A stretch of 64,000 nucleotides of DNA from Sphingobacterium mizutaii. Its GTDB lineage: Bacteria > Bacteroidota > Bacteroidia > Sphingobacteriales > Sphingobacteriaceae. The notes beneath the pieces were generated by a model. It was not told where the DNA came from. It ran no database searches and worked only from the letters and a program-made list of their open reading frames with translations. Location of the stretch: positions 248,001 to 312,000 of the forward strand of contig NZ_LT906468.1 in the NCBI RefSeq assembly GCF_900187125.1, read 5' to 3'. Positions 1-8,442 of the stretch are shown here, piece by piece (the first letter of the stretch is position 1; every line of letters starts with the position of its first letter). The translations under genes and the position numbers were made by a program.

Positions 1-251
1 GCCAGCGCATTATTCCTCCAGAAGGTAGATCTTTAGAAATAAGTGCTGGGCCCGATGGCGTACCGTATTTTATTTCTGCAAGAGATAAAGATTGTTACAC
101 AATAGATCCCTGGCCTTTTAGTGAGAAGGATTTTACCATTAATGTGGAGCGTCGATTGCTCGATAAATTGAAGTTTAGAAACGATAAAGAATTACAGGAT
201 GCATTGTTTCATAGTCCCATAACGGTGCAACAAATTACTTTTTCACACTAA
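1..251 (+). CDS. C-terminal end of a DUF3891-like protein (partial)
   Basis: The reading frame starting at base 3 is open from the window edge to TAA at 249-251, giving the last 82 residues of a protein. The segment contains an acidic stretch, a YTIDPWPF motif, and a helix ending in SPITVQQITFSH. The PWPF motif followed by an alternating charged strand resembles the C-terminus of DUF3891 proteins, which have no known function. That assignment rests on memory of the family pattern and is tentative. The frame is certainly coding-like: no internal stops, normal codon use. Its start and most of the protein lie outside the window. Confidence 0.5.
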   Translation, partial: QRIIPPEGRSLEISAGPDGVPYFISARDKDCYTIDPWPFSEKDFTINVERRLLDKLKFRNDKELQDALFHSPITVQQITFSH

Positions 252-456
252 CTTCAACAAACCTATTAAAAATTTATCAGAAGATTTAAAAAATTAGTAC
301 TAACTGTTTGCTTTTTAAAATAGGAACCCTCGTGACACGCGTCCCTCTCGGAAACGAAACTTTAATTTTTAAAACTTTAGATTTTGAATAGCTTAGAATT
401 ATAGAAATATGAGTAATAGTTCCTTTTAAAATTAAGATAACTTGGTCCTCTTAAGT

Positions 457-723
457 TCATAATATATCCTTTTTTATTTTTTCAACCAATTCTTCAATCT
501 TATGATCAATTGAGTATTTAGAATCTTCCCTCAAGATGTATAAATTGTAAATTTTTATCTCGGGTTTATTTATTAAACAAACTATAAAAATATCTGTATT
601 TAACGGTATGCCCATTTCCATTTGCATATTATTATCGGATTTACGATGATGTATATTATAAAAATTGGTCAGGCCTCCCAATGAATTCTCAAGTTTACGC
701 TGTATGTAAGGTTTTATTGACAT
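457..723 (-). CDS. Hypothetical 88-residue protein
   Basis: This ATG-initiated frame encodes a basic, Ile/Lys-rich protein with no signal peptide or membrane segment. A predicted alternation of strand and helix (TDIFIVCLINKPEIKIYNLYIL, shown only in part: IFIVCLINKPEIKIYNLYIL) is followed by an amphipathic C-terminal helix rich in Lys/Glu. The region is very AT rich, so chance ORFs are expected, and no family is recognised. It stands alone between AT-rich spacers and has no clear partner. It could be a small real protein or a spurious ORF. Confidence 0.35.
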   Translation of the reverse strand: MSIKPYIQRKLENSLGGLTNFYNIHHRKSDNNMQMEMGIPLNTDIFIVCLINKPEIKIYNLYILREDSKYSIDHKIEELVEKIKKDIL

Positions 724-1041
724 TAAATAATTATTAAATAAAGTTTTAAAAATAAATTATAAAATAATTTATTTATTTGCAAATCAAATAATTTTCTTTT
801 TTTTTATTAGCTTCAAATAATTCTTATTATTTTAGTTCTATATCTTTTTAATGATTTTCAAGTTCATATTTCCTACCGTTTGAAGTGCTCGAAATACTTC
901 CCAAATCTTTAAATATTAAAGTTAAATAATGTGAATATGATCAGTTATGTTTTATCAATTAAAATTTTGATAATTTCTTTTCTTGAACTACTTTCGGCAA
1001 TGGTCCTGATATACCAGGTATCACCGAAAAAAGATTAACAA
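724..1041. other. AT-rich spacer without a supported gene
   Basis: About 320 bases of very AT-rich DNA with several A and T tracts. No convincing ORF, hairpin or repeat was seen. It may hold the promoter of the downstream receiver-domain gene, but no motif decides this. Confidence 0.5.
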
Positions 1042-1367
1042 ATGATCCTAATAGTTGACGATAAACCCGAAAACATTTTCTCATTGGATAAGACCCTTCA
1101 AGCAAAAGGGTTCCGGACAGACTCTGCCCTTTCTGGAGAAGAGGCACTGAAGAAATGCCTCAAGAACGAATATGCCCTGATCATCCTTGATGTACAGATG
1201 CCCGAGATGGACGGTTATGAAGTCGCAGAGTTCCTGTCATCGTCAAAAAAGACCAAGGATATCCCCATAATCTTCCTGCCACCAAGGCAAAAGCTGACGG
1301 GTTCCTTTCCAAACCTTTTGACCTTGACAGTCTGGAGGGCATAGTGGATAAAATTCTCCAACCTTAG
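1042..1367 (+). pseudogene. CheY-like receiver domain, frameshifted and shortened
   Basis: The first ~80 residues are a clear response-regulator receiver: ILIVDDKPEN with the acidic pair, phosphoacceptor Asp in LIILDVQMPEMDGYE, then DIPIIFL. The frame then runs into 20 unrelated residues and stops at 1344. In the next frame the sequence continues as ADGFLSKPFDLDSLEG to TAG at 1365-1367, which is a normal receiver C-terminus with the conserved Lys-Pro. The residues expected between PIIFL(S/T)A and the KPF motif are mostly missing, so there is a frameshift plus an internal deletion or a fusion of two receiver genes. The N-terminal half resembles the receiver found at the front of Sphingobacterium hybrid histidine kinases. 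A functional phosphoreceiver is unlikely. Confidence 0.75.
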
Positions 1368-1521
1368 GGAACAATCTGCACATTAACAAATACCATTAAT
1401 TCCGTCTCCCCTCATGTTTAACCTTTTTTTCCATGTTATCTTTATAATTTTGAGTATATTTATAGGATAATAATTGTTTGGTTAATAGGGTCCTGGGCCG
1501 CCGATCTAGGGCCCCATTAAT

Positions 1522-1683
1522 TTACCATGGCCTTTTAAGGAAGATATATAACATACTAAACATGAAAAGTACCGTTAATAAGATATAGGAATAGAAAAAA
1601 TATCTCATTCTCCTATCTTCATGGTCTATTTCATATCCTGCCTCCCACAGGTATTCCTTAAGTCTGCGTATAAAATCTCTCAT
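1522..1683 (-). CDS. Small single-pass membrane protein, 53 aa
   Basis: An ATG at 1683 opens a 53-codon frame ending in TAA at 1522-1524. The N-terminal half is charged and helical (MRDFIRRLKEYLWEAGYEID). This is followed by a cluster of Asp/Arg, then one hydrophobic segment of about 22 residues (YSYILLTVLFMFSMLYIFL), and a short KRPW tail. This soluble-helix-plus-TM design is typical of small bacterial membrane proteins. No family is recognised. Base composition is less AT rich than the surroundings, which supports coding. It is isolated between the broken receiver gene and the FAD protein, which is on the other strand. Confidence 0.5.
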   Translation of the reverse strand: MRDFIRRLKEYLWEAGYEIDHEDRRMRYFFYSYILLTVLFMFSMLYIFLKRPW

Positions 1684-1968
1684 ATTTCATTTTTCCTACT
1701 ATTTTTTAAATCTAAAAAGATTTTGTCCATTGGTCATTGTTCTACTTGGCGCAACATTTATATAAATATATAAATAACACGCTGATCTCGAAATATTTAA
1801 CGGGAATATGTGCTTTTTAAAGGGAATATGTGAAATAGAGGATATCGTCATTTAAAAATGCATTTACACCTAACTTTTCCATACCGTGTATGTTTAAGGT
1901 TAGTCGCCCTAATCATAGGACGCTAAGATTAGCAGTTGGCTAATATCAAATTAATTTATAATAAATCC

Positions 1969-3690
1969 ATGGACACAAATAAGATACAGGAAAATATCGC
2001 GATTGTCGGAGGCGGCCCAGCAGCACTTTTTATTGTCAAGCACCTTGTTGAAAGCAAAATCACCCCTCAAAAGCTTACCATTTTTGAAAGTTTCGACAGA
2101 TTGGGGGTGGGTATGCCCTACGGCAAAATGGGCTCGGGAACGGAACACCTGGCAAATGTTTCTGCAAATGAACTTCCATTACTTGCTGAGGATTTTGAAT
2201 CATACGTTCAGAGATATCCGCCAAAGGGGTTTGATTCTTTCTTTCAAGAAAACAAAGTAAATCCCTTTGAGGTGATCCCCCGGAGGTTATTGGGGGATTA
2301 TCTGGAACATTCTTTCCATAGTTATATCGAAATGGCGAGGACTTTGGGGATTTCCGTAGATATACGTCTGAACACATGTGTGGAGGACATTATTCCCGGG
2401 AATGGAGGATTACCATATAGGATCGTGACAACCCAAGGGATCATCGAGGCGGATGCTGTGATCTTGTGCACGGGTCACGTTTGGCCCCGTAAAAATGAAG
2501 GGAAGACCAAGTCATGGTACGATTCTCCCTATCCGCCATCCAAGCTGTCCTTGAAAGCAGATTTTCCGGTAGCGATCCGGGGGGCCTCACTTACGGCAGT
2601 TGATGCCATAAAAACTTTGGCCAGGGCAAACGGTAAATTCAAGGAAAGACCTCAGGGTGGTTATGATTTCGAATTGAGCGAAGAGAGCGTCGGTTTTCGG
2701 ATCGACCTATTTTCCATTAGAGGGTTCCTGCCCGCACTGAGGTTCCATTCGGAGGATAAGTCATTTTCAAGTGGGTGGACGATGGATAGGGACGAAATCA
2801 TTGAATATAAAGCGGAGCACGGGGGATTCGTGGACCTCGACCATGTATTTGAAAGGAACTTCCTGATCCCCCTCAGTCAGAGGGACCCTGATTTCTACGA
2901 TACGGTGAAAGGGCTTGGAATTGAAGAATTTACCGAAAGAATGCTGCAACTCCGGGAAGAGATCGATGCCATAAAGCTATTTATGGCCGAATTCAAGGAA
3001 GCTGAAAAGTCCATAAAGCGTAAGCAGTCGATAAGTTGGAAGGAAGCTCTGTCTGCCTTTAGCTATGCCGTCAACTATCCGGCAAAGCATTTCAGTGCAG
3101 AAGATATGGTCCGGCACAAAAAAGTGCTTATGCCGCTCATTTCAATTGTGATCGCATCCCTCCCCCAAGCTTCCTACCATGAGATCATTGCCCTTTATGA
3201 ACAGGATCTGCTTCGTACATATGCCGTTGGTGAGAAAGGCGAGTTCGTTCCCAATGGAACAGGTAACGGATGCAAGGTTACTTTCGAGCACGAAGATAAG
3301 AGATTTGAAGAAAACTATAAGATTTTTGTAGATGCCATTGGGCAGAGACCCATGCACTTCAACGACCTTCCCTTTGACGGACTTAAGAAGGGTAAGGTCA
3401 CCTCCGGATTCCTATATTTCAAGGAAGAGGAAAATGCCAAAAAACTTATTGAAGAAGGTGCAGCGAATGTCTACAGGGATGACATGGGCAAGTATTTCAT
3501 GAGGGTGACGGGACTGGCCATAAATGATAACTTTCAGGCCCTGGACAGGTTCGGGGCAGCAGATCCGGCACTCTTCATTATGGCAGTGCCATTTATCAGT
3601 GGAATAAATCCAGATTTTTCTGGCCTGGATTTTTGCGATACAGCGGCTGAGAGAATTGTCAGGACGTTGGTGATTAACGGAATGGAATGA
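1969..3690 (+). CDS. FAD/NAD(P)-binding protein (HydN-like NAD_binding_9 family)
   Basis: A 573-residue flavoprotein of the FAD-NAD(P)-binding (PF13454-type) family. The dinucleotide-binding GxGxxA motif appears at once as IAIVGGGPAALF near residues 8-20. It is followed by an acidic strand end (TIFES) and a second region VILCTGH near residue 165, and the C-terminal part has DAIGQRP and a terminal GLDFCDTAAERI region typical of the family. I chose the ATG at 1969 because it places the Rossmann fold at the expected distance from the N-terminus; an in-frame TTG at 1936 would add 11 residues. Such proteins are predicted cytoplasmic oxidoreductases or hydroxyacylglutathione/siderophore-type flavoproteins, and the substrate is unknown. 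The gene stands alone and is followed by a 230-base spacer. Confidence 0.8.
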   Translation: MDTNKIQENIAIVGGGPAALFIVKHLVESKITPQKLTIFESFDRLGVGMPYGKMGSGTEHLANVSANELPLLAEDFESYVQRYPPKGFDSFFQENKVNPFEVIPRRLLGDYLEHSFHSYIEMARTLGISVDIRLNTCVEDIIPGNGGLPYRIVTTQGIIEADAVILCTGHVWPRKNEGKTKSWYDSPYPPSKLSLKADFPVAIRGASLTAVDAIKTLARANGKFKERPQGGYDFELSEESVGFRIDLFSIRGFLPALRFHSEDKSFSSGWTMDRDEIIEYKAEHGGFVDLDHVFERNFLIPLSQRDPDFYDTVKGLGIEEFTERMLQLREEIDAIKLFMAEFKEAEKSIKRKQSISWKEALSAFSYAVNYPAKHFSAEDMVRHKKVLMPLISIVIASLPQASYHEIIALYEQDLLRTYAVGEKGEFVPNGTGNGCKVTFEHEDKRFEENYKIFVDAIGQRPMHFNDLPFDGLKKGKVTSGFLYFKEEENAKKLIEEGAANVYRDDMGKYFMRVTGLAINDNFQALDRFGAADPALFIMAVPFISGINPDFSGLDFCDTAAERIVRTLVINGME

Positions 3691-3920
3691 AATACTATAG
3701 AGCAGACCAATGTGCCAATTTAGGGAATTTGGGGAAAGTCTCTTTTTTGGGGGAGATTGATAATTCTTCCAGATTAAGAATATATTGTAAAATTTACACT
3801 ATTTATGAACCTTTTATATTTTAACGGGTTCAATCTTAAGAAACCGGTTCTAGAGAGTGTTTCGTTAATTATTATTATAAACCACTGTTTCAAAGCAGTT
3901 TAATATTTAAGTAATTTATC

Positions 3921-4628
3921 ATGAAAAGAAATAATTCAGGCAACAGCTCACGAGGAGGATCTTCCGACAATAACGAACATTCATTGGAAACCATATACCA
4001 ATTAGGGTACAGCCATGGATTCCGCGACGCATCAAATGATGAAGATTATGATGATGAATTCGATGAAGAGGAATATGATGACTATGAGGACGAGGATTAC
4101 GATAACGAGGAGGAAGACTACGATTACGATTACGATGAGGATGAGGATGATTATGATGATGAGGATGATGAGGATGATGACGACTCCTCGGGCAGAAGAT
4201 CATCAAACCGACGCCGCGATAGCGATGGAAGGTTTACCTCGACCAGCTCGGGGTCAAGAAAAGGAAGCAGTTCGAGCAGTTCGGGACGGAGCTCAAGTGG
4301 TTCACGCCGCGGATCCAGCAGTTCGAACCGTAGATCCGGCAGCTCAAACCGTGGATCAAATAACTCGGACGGGGGAAGATCGGGAAATTCAGGAAGAAGT
4401 AGCTCAAGCAGTTCAGGTAGAGGTTCTTCGGGCTTAAGGGGGAGATCAAGGAACTCCTCATCCAGTACGGATTCTTCCTCTAACAATTCTGGTTCAGGCT
4501 CAAAACGCGGATTTGCATCGATGAGCAAGGCTGAACGTACGCGTATCGCCCGCATGGGAGGCAAGGCCTCCCACGGTGGAGGACGCTCATCCGGCCGATC
4601 GGGAATCGGAGGCAGAAGGAATTCTTAA
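3921..4628 (+). CDS. Low-complexity acidic / Ser-Arg-Gly protein with C-terminal KGG motif
   Basis: A 235-residue, almost wholly disordered protein in three blocks. Residues 1-35 are a short ordered head (LETIYQLGYSHGFRDA). Residues ~36-90 are an extreme Asp/Glu/Tyr tract. Residues ~90-195 are Ser/Arg/Gly/Asn repeats such as GRSSSGSRRGSSSSNRR. The end holds GFASMSKAERTRIARMGGKA, a single copy of the KGG stress-protein repeat (PF10685 family, as in GsiB/YciG), where Met replaces Lys before GG. YciG-type KGG proteins and DUF892 (YciE/YciF-type) proteins are genomic neighbours in other bacteria, and a DUF892 gene follows directly here. The charge-patterned tract suggests nucleic-acid binding or phase separation under stress; this is inference. 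Confidence 0.75.
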   Translation: MKRNNSGNSSRGGSSDNNEHSLETIYQLGYSHGFRDASNDEDYDDEFDEEEYDDYEDEDYDNEEEDYDYDYDEDEDDYDDEDDEDDDDSSGRRSSNRRRDSDGRFTSTSSGSRKGSSSSSSGRSSSGSRRGSSSSNRRSGSSNRGSNNSDGGRSGNSGRSSSSSSGRGSSGLRGRSRNSSSSTDSSSNNSGSGSKRGFASMSKAERTRIARMGGKASHGGGRSSGRSGIGGRRNS

Positions 4629-4640
4629 TTAATATCATCA

Positions 4641-4668
4641 TTTCAGTGCCCTATTAAGGGCACTGAAA
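4641..4668 (+). promoter_or_regulatory. Perfect 11-bp hairpin in the intergenic leader before the DUF892 gene
   Basis: TTTCAGTGCCC (4641-4651) and GGGCACTGAAA (4658-4668) form a perfect stem with a 6-base loop. It is followed by A residues, not T, on the plus strand, so it is not an ordinary intrinsic terminator for the upstream gene. It ends 12 bases before the DUF892 ATG. It may act as an mRNA processing or stability hairpin or a weak terminator, or it may mask translation. Confidence 0.5.
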
Positions 4669-4680
4669 AAAAAAATACTT

Positions 4681-5277
4681 ATGGCAAAAAAAGAATTGAA
4701 CAAAGAAGGGCAGAACACAGGTACCCAGGGTACCGATCAAATAAACGAAACTGATAAAAAAGCTGAGCAATCCCCTCAAAAGGGCTCTCAGTTATATGTT
4801 TTTTTCCTTTCTGGCCTAAAGGATGTTCTCTATGCTGAAAACAAATTGGTTGAAGCTCTCCTGGAGATGGAAAGCGCAGCCTCTTCAGAGGAGCTTAAAG
4901 ATGCCTTTGAAGATCATCATCTATTGACCAAGAAACACGTCAGCAGGCTCAACAAGATATTCGGTCTATTGGGGGAAAAGGCGGAAGCAAAGGAGTGCAA
5001 GGCAATAGAAGGTATCCTAGAAGAGGCAAGGGAGATCATCAAGAATACCCCCGAGGGTTCGGCCACTAGGGACGTAGGTCTTATCATTGCGGCCCAAAAA
5101 GTCGAGCACTATGAGATCGCTACCTATGGAGGACTTGCCCAATTGGCAATTACCCTGGGATTTGATAAGATTGCGGATCTTTTGGAAAGAACGCTTGAAG
5201 AAGAAGAAGAAACAGACCGGGATCTGACATTTATTGCAGAGAACCATATAAATCCAGAAGCTGAACAAGAGGATTGA
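4681..5277 (+). CDS. DUF892 ferritin-like protein (YciE/YciF family), long N-terminal tail
   Basis: A 198-residue protein. Residues ~1-38 are a disordered, Lys/Gln/Thr-rich tail. Residues ~38-190 form the DUF892 four-helix bundle, with FLSGLKDVLYAENKLVEALL, EDHHLLTKKHVSRLNKIF, AAQKVEHYEIATYGGL and a final EEEEETDRDL helix. Carboxylates and histidines in these helices (E in YAEN, H in DHH, E and H in KVEHYE, E in the last helix) match the ferritin-like di-metal ligand pattern. The family is induced by osmotic or general stress in enterobacteria; the biochemical role is not settled. It follows the KGG protein by 52 bases, consistent with a stress pair, and ends at a strong terminator. A paralog lies at 7696-8226. 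Confidence 0.85.
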   Translation: MAKKELNKEGQNTGTQGTDQINETDKKAEQSPQKGSQLYVFFLSGLKDVLYAENKLVEALLEMESAASSEELKDAFEDHHLLTKKHVSRLNKIFGLLGEKAEAKECKAIEGILEEAREIIKNTPEGSATRDVGLIIAAQKVEHYEIATYGGLAQLAITLGFDKIADLLERTLEEEEETDRDLTFIAENHINPEAEQED

Positions 5278-5316
5278 CCTTAATTTTGGAACATATCCAT
5301 AATCTCTAATATCTCA

Positions 5317-5344
5317 AAACGTCCATAAAAATGGACGTTTTTCA
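5317..5344 (+). terminator. Intrinsic terminator after the DUF892 gene
   Basis: AAACGTCCAT (5317-5326) pairs perfectly with ATGGACGTTT (5331-5340) across an AAAA loop, and the 3' arm runs into a T tract. It sits 40 bases after the DUF892 stop and fits a Rho-independent terminator on the plus strand. Confidence 0.85.
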
Positions 5345-5465
5345 TTCTTTGGGTATTTTCGAATTATACGGCTCTCCCTCTACTCAGAAATAAGAGCCAA
5401 CAAACTTTCTTTAATTCGAAGGGCGACCTTCTCAAAAGATTTAATTAACCGGGAATGTTTTCACT

Positions 5466-5579
5466 TCATCTATCTTCCTTAGAACCACGCTCTTGACCAT
5501 TCTCTTCCAAGATAGCTAACAGTAATAGATAATATCCCTTTTCCAGACCAAGTTCTTCTGCTGTTTTAAAATTTTCCAT
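5466..5579 (-). CDS. Possible small protein, 37 aa
   Basis: A short frame starts at ATG 5579 and ends with TGA at 5466-5468. It encodes a Glu/Leu-rich peptide beginning MENFKTAEELGLEKGYY and continuing with a leucine run (LLLLAILEENG). An AAGGGA element lies about 8 bases upstream of the ATG. The sequence reads as one amphipathic helix. Nothing known matches, and with this length chance cannot be excluded. It is the only candidate gene in the ~590-base stretch between the DUF892 terminator and the next gene; the rest of that stretch shows no supported feature. Confidence 0.35.
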   Translation of the reverse strand: MENFKTAEELGLEKGYYLLLLAILEENGQERGSKEDR

Positions 5580-5865
5580 AAATAGTTCCCTTAGTTGATT
5601 TATTTTTAGATATTATTTCAAAGACCGTTCAACTTTTATTTTTTTAAGGGATTTTCTTGAAATATTTTATGATCGACTTTTTTCATGGGAAAAAGATCAA
5701 CCTATTTTTGTACATCTTGTCCTCAACAATGGCTAGAATCAATAGGCCATAGCTCGTTGTCTACAATTTTTTGATCAAATCATCCAATTTCCCCCAGAAT
5801 TCTCTCCGAAGGATGGAATTTATATATTTTAGTGTTAAAGGTCACTAAACCTACACCACCACCCT

Positions 5866-6144
5866 ATGGAAAGCAATAATATGGACATCCTTGAATATGC
5901 GAAAGAAAAAGGTTTTGACGGATATCCCGACCCGACAGATATCCAAAGGTGGCTTAGAAATAAGGGTGTTATCGTATTGGTAACGCTCAGGGAGGTTGAT
6001 GAGGGGGACTTTAGGTTTTCCTATCAGGTGTTTGAACCTTCATCGATCTATTATCACCATCCCCCCCTTAGCTCCACAGCTTATTGGAATATGTACGAAG
6101 AGGCCCTAGATCACGGAATAAACCATGGTCTTAGGTACGTTTGA
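5866..6144 (+). CDS. Hypothetical 92-residue protein
   Basis: Encodes a compact soluble protein starting MESNNMDILEYAKEKGFDGY. A predicted helix (LEYAKEKGF) leads to a PDPTDIQRWLRNKGVIV segment, two strands (IVLVTLREVD, FRFSYQVFEP), a tyrosine/histidine-rich turn SIYYHHPPLSS and a helix AYWNMYEEALDHGINHGL. This alpha-beta-beta-alpha order is self-consistent and looks like a real small domain of the kind often seen in Bacteroidota prophage or mobile regions, but no named family is recognised. An internal ATG six codons in (5881) is an alternative start. It converges on the topoisomerase gene with a GC-richer inverted repeat between them. Confidence 0.6.
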   Translation: MESNNMDILEYAKEKGFDGYPDPTDIQRWLRNKGVIVLVTLREVDEGDFRFSYQVFEPSSIYYHHPPLSSTAYWNMYEEALDHGINHGLRYV

Positions 6145-6215
6145 TCGGTGGGGAAAGTTTTTCCACCTTGGCAAACTCTCCAGATTTTCACTGGATAAAA
6201 AGAAAGATGGTCTAT

Positions 6216-7223
6216 CTAACACTCTTTCAATAGCATCAAGAGCTTTTTTTGGACAATGGTATCCTTATCCCTGTTTGCAATGTTTGCATACCTCCTCATC
6301 CAGCCGTCAAGACTGCCCTCTGCGAACTTTTTTAAGATAACGGGACAGATGTAGTTCTTTCGTGCCACCGATGGCGTGTTTCCCAAAACGTGCGCGACAT
6401 AACTGACAAGCACCCTGCAACTTTTGTTCCTGTTCTTGGTGTTTTCAGGAAAGGTTTCCAAAAGATGCAACAGAGCCAAAAAACATGCATTCCACGTTCT
6501 AATGGTTTTACTGGTCACCTCCCCGCCATATATTTCAGAAAGATAGCTGTTCAGATGGCATGGCTTTATGGCCCTTTTGATATTCTTTTCATCCAGGTAT
6601 TGGAGGAACTGGTTTCCAGAGAGCTGCAAAATCTTTTCAACCTTGTCATACAGCCTTTTGTTCCTAAATGTTTTCTCCTGCTTTACGCCCTTCTTGCCCC
6701 TATATCTCAATATTACCTTTCCTGGATGTAATTTAACATGTCTATTCTGGAGCGTGGTAAGACCAAAGGAACCATTGGAATTTCTATAGATGGTATTCCC
6801 TGGCCGTATGGAGGTGTGCTGGATGATCATGATGGCCAGTGCACAGACAAATCTCTGGTCACACAGGTCCCTTTTGATATCCTTTTCCAACTGTTTTTTC
6901 AAGACTGGCAGGCTCTTTCCGAATAGATATAGTCTGCTGAATTTATCCTGTTCCTGAAAAGCTGTCCAGAGCGGATGGTAGATATATTGCTTTCGCTGCC
7001 TATTGTCCAAGCCCGTAGCCTGGATATGACCATTTTTATTCGGACAGATCCATACGTCGGTCCAATTTGGAGGGATCACAAGGGAATGGATCCGAGATAG
7101 GACCGCTGGATCCACGATCCTCACCTTTTTTTTGTCGTGGTATTCAAATACCTCACCGTTGTGGATCCTAGAGAATCCCTTTGAATTGCTGTTTACATAT
7201 TTAAAAGGTTTCTTTGCTTCCAT
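6216..7223 (-). CDS. DNA topoisomerase IB (poxvirus/eukaryote type)
   Basis: A 335-residue monomeric type IB topoisomerase, which relaxes supercoils by a transient 3'-phosphotyrosyl link without ATP. Family landmarks in order are IPPNWTDVWICPNKNGHIQA (residues 50-69, N-terminal DNA clamp), Arg140 in TSIRPGN, GLTTLQNRHV, Lys178 in RGKKG, Arg242 in TIRTWNA, His278 in YVAHVLGNT and the nucleophile Tyr291 in VARKNYI. Together these form the Arg-Lys-Arg-His-Tyr pentad, so the enzyme should be active. The length is normal for bacterial members. It is a lone gene transcribed toward the 5.9 kb gene. Such enzymes are common accessory topoisomerases in soil bacteria. Confidence 0.93.
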   Translation of the reverse strand: MEAKKPFKYVNSNSKGFSRIHNGEVFEYHDKKKVRIVDPAVLSRIHSLVIPPNWTDVWICPNKNGHIQATGLDNRQRKQYIYHPLWTAFQEQDKFSRLYLFGKSLPVLKKQLEKDIKRDLCDQRFVCALAIMIIQHTSIRPGNTIYRNSNGSFGLTTLQNRHVKLHPGKVILRYRGKKGVKQEKTFRNKRLYDKVEKILQLSGNQFLQYLDEKNIKRAIKPCHLNSYLSEIYGGEVTSKTIRTWNACFLALLHLLETFPENTKNRNKSCRVLVSYVAHVLGNTPSVARKNYICPVILKKFAEGSLDGWMRRYANIANRDKDTIVQKKLLMLLKEC

Positions 7224-7310
7224 ACAATATCATTGAATTATTTCTATACCATTAATCTGTTTCCTGGGTATATTGTTTTAAGCATGTATGATTTAAGGAT
7301 ATAAATCACG

Positions 7311-7455
7311 CTATAGATCTGGCACCACCATTATTTTAGCACCTGTGTTTTTCATTTTGCGTATTCCTGATGTATTTTCAGGTTTAAGTATCAATTCTTT
7401 GCCCGTGAATGTCGATACAACTTTCAGAGGGTATTTAACTTTTTTTATCAGACAT
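7311..7455 (-). pseudogene. Small protein gene (~47 aa) with a one-base shift in an A7 run after the start
   Basis: ATG at 7453-7455 begins MSDKK, but a run of seven A makes the frame hit TAA after six codons. If the run held six A, the frame would continue as VKYPLKVVSTFTGKELILKP, then NTSGIRKMKNTGAKIMVVPDL, to TAG at 7311-7313, a well-formed 47-residue protein. The 3' part is strongly coding-like with no ATG of its own. Either the gene is inactivated, the run is phase variable or slippery, or the extra A is a sequencing error. No family is recognised. Confidence 0.5.
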
Positions 7456-7695
7456 GATGATCAGAAAAGGTCGGGAATCAATTCCCATTGAGAATTTTAG
7501 TTTTAAATGATATTTCTGAATGTTAGAAATGGGAAATCGCTTTTGGCGCTTATTTTTCTTCTATTGTCAGGCCTTTTTTGGGTATAATGATGATTCCGCG
7601 CTATGGCTCTTAAGATAGCATCGTTCTGTAAATTTAAATGCCAACCTAAATGGATGGCATTTAAGAGAACCTATTTTACCATGTTACTCGGCTTT

Positions 7696-8226
7696 TCAAT
7701 TTAAGTTCGTATCCGCAAGGGCGGATAATTTTTTATCACAGGTTTTTTCTTCCTTTAAAGTTTTCAAGAGCAACTTTAATGCATCCTTATGTTCAAGCAC
7801 TTTTGCAAATGCTGCCAGGGTCCCATAAGTTGCAATCTCATAATGCTCTACTCTCTGGGAAGCGGCGATTATTCCCGCATCACGGAAAGTTACGGGTTCT
7901 GTCTCTCCCATAATACTTTTACCTTCTTCTAAGATTCCGGCCATAGCATCACATTTCCCTGCCTTCGCCTTAATTCCGATCGATCCAAAAACTTCTTCCA
8001 GTCTACTGACATGCTCTTTGGTCTCTTCAAGATGAGAAGGTATTGCTGTTTTCAGTTTTTGCGATGTAGCATTTTTCGCCATTTTAGGTAGCGCTTTTAC
8101 CAATTCCCTCTCAGCCCAATAAATATCCTTTAGGCCGTCCTCAAATAGCTCATTTAAATCTTTGGCCGCGCTTGGCTTTGCTTTAAATTTATTTTCCTTT
8201 GGAGTAGGTTTTGTTGTTGTTGCCAT
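7696..8226 (-). CDS. DUF892 ferritin-like protein (second paralog)
   Basis: A 176-residue protein with a short Lys/Thr/Pro tail (residues 1-20) followed by the DUF892 bundle: LNELFEDGLKDIYWAERELV, HLEETKEHVSRLEEVF, a Lys/Ala loop, IAASQRVEHYEIATYGTLAA and the last helix LLKTLKEEKTCDKKLSALA. The metal-ligand pattern (E in WAERE, E/H in EETKEH, E and H in RVEHYE, E in KEEK) is kept. It is the canonical family length and is more divergent than a recent duplicate of the 4.7 kb copy. It stands alone, and its 3' side has an 8-bp AAATGCCA inverted repeat (7636-7662) without a clear T tract. Confidence 0.88.
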   Translation of the reverse strand: MATTTKPTPKENKFKAKPSAAKDLNELFEDGLKDIYWAERELVKALPKMAKNATSQKLKTAIPSHLEETKEHVSRLEEVFGSIGIKAKAGKCDAMAGILEEGKSIMGETEPVTFRDAGIIAASQRVEHYEIATYGTLAAFAKVLEHKDALKLLLKTLKEEKTCDKKLSALADTNLN

Positions 8227-8442
8227 GATAAATATTGTTAAGATTGTTTGATTAAATAATATCGGATGCTCCTAATTGTTCTGAAATAGGAATTATCCGA
8301 GCTTTTGTAGGTTTAGATAAAAGTAATGAAGATTATATCCTGGAGATATAAATTGGGGAAGGCCATTTTTTTAGGCGACCTCAAACATATTTACCGATGA
8401 ACTGTTTATATTGTAAAGGTAAATTAATAGTCCATAACCCCA

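Noticed and set aside
3919..4564. Long antisense and +1 frames opposite the acidic/Ser-Arg gene
   Set aside because: Low-complexity triplet repeats leave several frames open. Their translations are His/Pro/Leu runs or Met/Thr runs without sense, and only the frame at 3921-4628 has a meaningful C-terminal motif.
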